A stretch of DNA of 64,000 nt from Albirhodobacter sp042466415 (GTDB lineage Bacteria > Pseudomonadota > Alphaproteobacteria > Rhodobacterales > Rhodobacteraceae), in contig NZ_JAXHCH010000002.1 of assembly GCF_042466415.1 (NCBI RefSeq), positions 2,542,001 through 2,606,000 on the forward strand, read 5' to 3'. Positions 62,564-64,000 of the stretch are shown here, piece by piece; positions within the stretch are counted from its first letter, which is position 1, and each line of letters begins with the position of its first letter. The translations under genes were made by a program, and so were the position numbers. The notes beneath the pieces were generated by a model, which had not been told where the DNA came from, did not search any database, and saw only the letters and a program-made list of their open reading frames with translations.

Positions 62564-63097
62564 ATGCGGGTGATCGGAATTGATCCGGGGTTACGGAACC
62601 TCGGGTGGGGTATCATAGATGTCGCCGGATCACGGCTGAGCCATGTCGCAAACGGGATCATTCACTCCGACGCGAAAACCGAACTCGCTTCACGGCTGCT
62701 GCAGTTGCACATGCAGCTTACCGCTATTTTTGAGCGCTACCTGCCCGATGGGGCCGCCGTCGAGCAGACCTTCGTCAACAAGGATGCGGTTGCAACGCTC
62801 AAGCTTGGTCAGGCGCGAGGGATCGCGTTGTTAGTGCCGGCGCAGGCGGGCCTCGCAATCGGTGAATATGCGCCGAACGCCGTTAAAAAGGCGGTCGTTG
62901 GCGTGGGGCACGCCGATAAGGTTCAGATCCAGCATATGGTAAAACTCCAATTGCCGGGGGTTCAGCTTGCCGGGGCCGATGCCGCCGATGCCCTTGCGAT
63001 TGCTATCACCCATGCGCACCATCTCCAGTCCGCAGGTCGCTTGACTGCCGCGCTCGCTAAGGCGCATGAAACCACCCTGAAAGGAAATGTTGCATGA
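62564..63097 (+). CDS. ruvC: Holliday-junction resolvase RuvC
   Basis: The 177-residue nuclease starts [19 protein letters not shown] with AGAGGTGAG before it; longer readings upstream lack a ribosome site. The four acidic residues of the active site are visible: Asp7 in GIDPG, Glu in [12 protein letters not shown], and the Asp pair near [12 protein letters not shown]. It cuts Holliday junctions symmetrically. The stop overlaps ruvA (ATGA). Confidence 0.96.
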   Translation: MRVIGIDPGLRNLGWGIIDVAGSRLSHVANGIIHSDAKTELASRLLQLHMQLTAIFERYLPDGAAVEQTFVNKDAVATLKLGQARGIALLVPAQAGLAIGEYAPNAVKKAVVGVGHADKVQIQHMVKLQLPGVQLAGADAADALAIAITHAHHLQSAGRLTAALAKAHETTLKGNVA

Positions 63098-63765
63098 TTG
63101 GTCGGCTCAACGGCGTCATTCTTCACCGCGCGATGGATCATGTGATGATTGATGTGCGCGGCGTCGGGTATATCGTTCACGTTTCCTCACGCACGGCGCA
63201 ATCTTTGCCGCCCGTTGGTGAAGTCTGCGCGCTTTATACCGAGCTTCTCGTTCGCGAGGATTTGCTGCAGCTTTTCGGGTTTACGTCGATGCTGGAAAAA
63301 GAATGGCATCGCCTTTTGACCTCTGTTCAGGGCATCGGCGCGAAAGCCTCACTCGCGATCTTGGGGACGCTGGGCGCGGAAGGTGTCGGGCGGGCGATTG
63401 CGTTGGGCGATTGGGGGGCGATTAAATCCGCGCCCGGCGTTGGGCCAAAGCTGGCGCAGCGGGTGGTGATGGAGCTGAAGACGAAGGCGCCGACGGTCAT
63501 GGCGATGGGCGCGAACTTGTCGGTGGATACGGCGGGATCAGACGAGGTGATCGAGGTTGAGCCCAAAGCGCGGCCCAAGACACGCCCCATGCCCGCCGCG
63601 CGCGAAGTGAACTACGCTGCGGAAGCGCTGTCTGCGCTCACCAATCTTGGCTACGCGCCGTCGGATGCGGCGAGCGCGGTTGCGCAAGCAGGTGACGATC
63701 CGGATGCGAATGACACCGCAAAACTCATTCGCGGCGCGCTTCGGTTGCTCGCCCCCAAAACCTGA
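63094..63765 (+). CDS. ruvA: Holliday-junction DNA helicase subunit RuvA
   Basis: The 223-residue protein starts [17 protein letters not shown] and has the N-terminal OB fold ([22 protein letters not shown]). Tandem helix-hairpin-helix motifs follow ([36 protein letters not shown]), with a C-terminal domain III ([21 protein letters not shown]) that contacts RuvB. It binds the four-way junction and loads RuvB. Confidence 0.97.
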   Translation: MIGRLNGVILHRAMDHVMIDVRGVGYIVHVSSRTAQSLPPVGEVCALYTELLVREDLLQLFGFTSMLEKEWHRLLTSVQGIGAKASLAILGTLGAEGVGRAIALGDWGAIKSAPGVGPKLAQRVVMELKTKAPTVMAMGANLSVDTAGSDEVIEVEPKARPKTRPMPAAREVNYAAEALSALTNLGYAPSDAASAVAQAGDDPDANDTAKLIRGALRLLAPKT

Positions 63766-63788
63766 CACCATCCGGATTTTGAGCGTAT

Positions 63789-63850
63789 TTTCAGGCGAGC
63801 AGACGCCGCGAGGAAGAGGGGGCCCGCCCCCTCCGGCCCATCGCCTGAAA
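63789..63850. repeat. Nested inverted repeat between ruvA and ruvB
   Basis: TTTCAGGCGA (63789-63798) is exactly complementary to TCGCCTGAAA (63841-63850). Inside lies GAGGGGG (63816-63822) paired with CCCCCTC (63827-63833) around CCCG. This two-level structure resembles the GC-rich REP-like intergenic repeats of Rhodobacteraceae. It may also act as a partial terminator between ruvA and ruvB. Confidence 0.5.
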
Positions 63851-63902
63851 CTCTTTTCCGCACGTCCTTGCATCCCCCGTTCACAGGCGCGACACTGCTC
63901 CC

Positions 63903-64000
63903 ATGATTGATCCCGATCCCACGCTTCGCCCCGACCGCCAGCCCGAAGACGCCGATCGCGCCTTGCGGCCGCAGGTGCTTGAGGAATTCGTGGGTCAAGC
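63903..64000 (+). CDS. ruvB: Holliday-junction DNA helicase RuvB (3' truncated by window edge)
   Basis: The first 32 codons from ATG 63903 ([20 protein letters not shown], then [13 protein letters not shown]) match the typical RuvB N-terminus, whose first domain follows the L-R-P-x-x-L-x-E-F-x-G-Q pattern. The ATPase domain lies beyond the window. It completes the ruvC-ruvA-ruvB branch-migration set, separated from ruvA by 137 bases with the nested inverted repeat. Confidence 0.9.
   Translation, partial: MIDPDPTLRPDRQPEDADRALRPQVLEEFVGQ

Noticed and set aside
1..64000. Mobile element, prophage, toxin-antitoxin, CRISPR or defence system
   Set aside because: No transposase, integrase, repeat-spacer array, phage structural gene, restriction or toxin motif was seen. 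The gene content is core metabolism and envelope.

Overview
The window is about 64 kb of GC-rich chromosomal DNA from an alphaproteobacterium, most consistent with Rhodobacterales (Rhodobacteraceae, Roseobacter-type). The inference rests on gene content: a molybdenum NAD-dependent formate dehydrogenase operon (fdsGBA-fdhD-fdsD), the very short aa3-type cytochrome oxidase subunit IV, a TIGR02302/DUF4175 giant membrane protein, a plant-type glutamate-cysteine ligase, phaAB, an MJ0042 zinc-ribbon protein beside ftsEX, and ruvCAB. I see no rRNA, tRNA, CRISPR array, prophage, integrase or insertion sequence. Genes are tightly packed, with many ATGA-type stop/start overlaps, so this reads as core chromosome and not as an accessory island.

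Layout. 0-4 kb: lytic transglycosylase (cut at the left edge), an EamA transporter, and a split MnmC (methyltransferase and FAD oxidoreductase as divergent genes). 4-11.4 kb, all on the minus strand: uvrC, aldo/keto reductase, pgsA, moaD, moaE; further right an SDR reductase, a Na/Ca antiporter, a 51-residue cysteine-rich membrane peptide and an S49 peptidase. 11.5-18.2 kb: LysR regulator and the fds formate dehydrogenase operon. 18.2-24.4 kb: OmpA-family envelope protein with a coiled-coil neighbour, ubiA, rsmE, gshA. 24.4-28 kb: pyrB, an unknown membrane protein, an apparently inactive dihydroorotase (PyrC') and plsY in one overlapping minus-strand operon. 28-35 kb: divergent UDG-like protein, DsbD-alpha protein, YqgE, Sua5/YrdC, acyl-CoA dehydrogenase plus metallo-beta-lactamase pair, and cytochrome oxidase subunit IV. 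35-45.9 kb: lipoprotein, mobA, GNAT, greA, ETF-ubiquinone oxidoreductase, TPR protein, ispE, polyprenyl synthase, and small proteins. 45.9-46.45 kb: a gene-free, hairpin-rich stretch. 46.4-51.5 kb: phaB, phaA, divergent EAL and PAS proteins, TlpA. 51.5-57.3 kb: argH, two tiny lipoproteins, lysA, TIGR02302 protein. 57.3-64 kb: zinc-ribbon protein, ftsE-ftsX-plsC-prmA, a small membrane protein, and ruvC-ruvA-ruvB (cut at the right edge).

How parts work together. moaD/moaE and mobA supply steps of molybdenum cofactor synthesis that the formate dehydrogenase needs, and fdhD inside the fds operon delivers sulfur to its active site. ispE, the long-chain polyprenyl synthase and ubiA lie on the route to ubiquinone, which ETF-QO then reduces; the acyl-CoA dehydrogenase would feed ETF. 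ftsEX, OmpA, lytic transglycosylase, plsC/plsY/pgsA and the small lipoproteins concern the envelope. uvrC and ruvCAB are DNA repair, and a LexA-like site lies ahead of ruvC.

I did not find an obvious new multi-gene system. The most noteworthy items are the pyrB-membrane protein-PyrC' operon, the hairpin-rich 46 kb region, the DnaA-box/AT-rich patch before uvrC, three unlisted micro-genes (at 10.4, 52.9 and 53.1 kb), and several proteins whose family motifs have changed.
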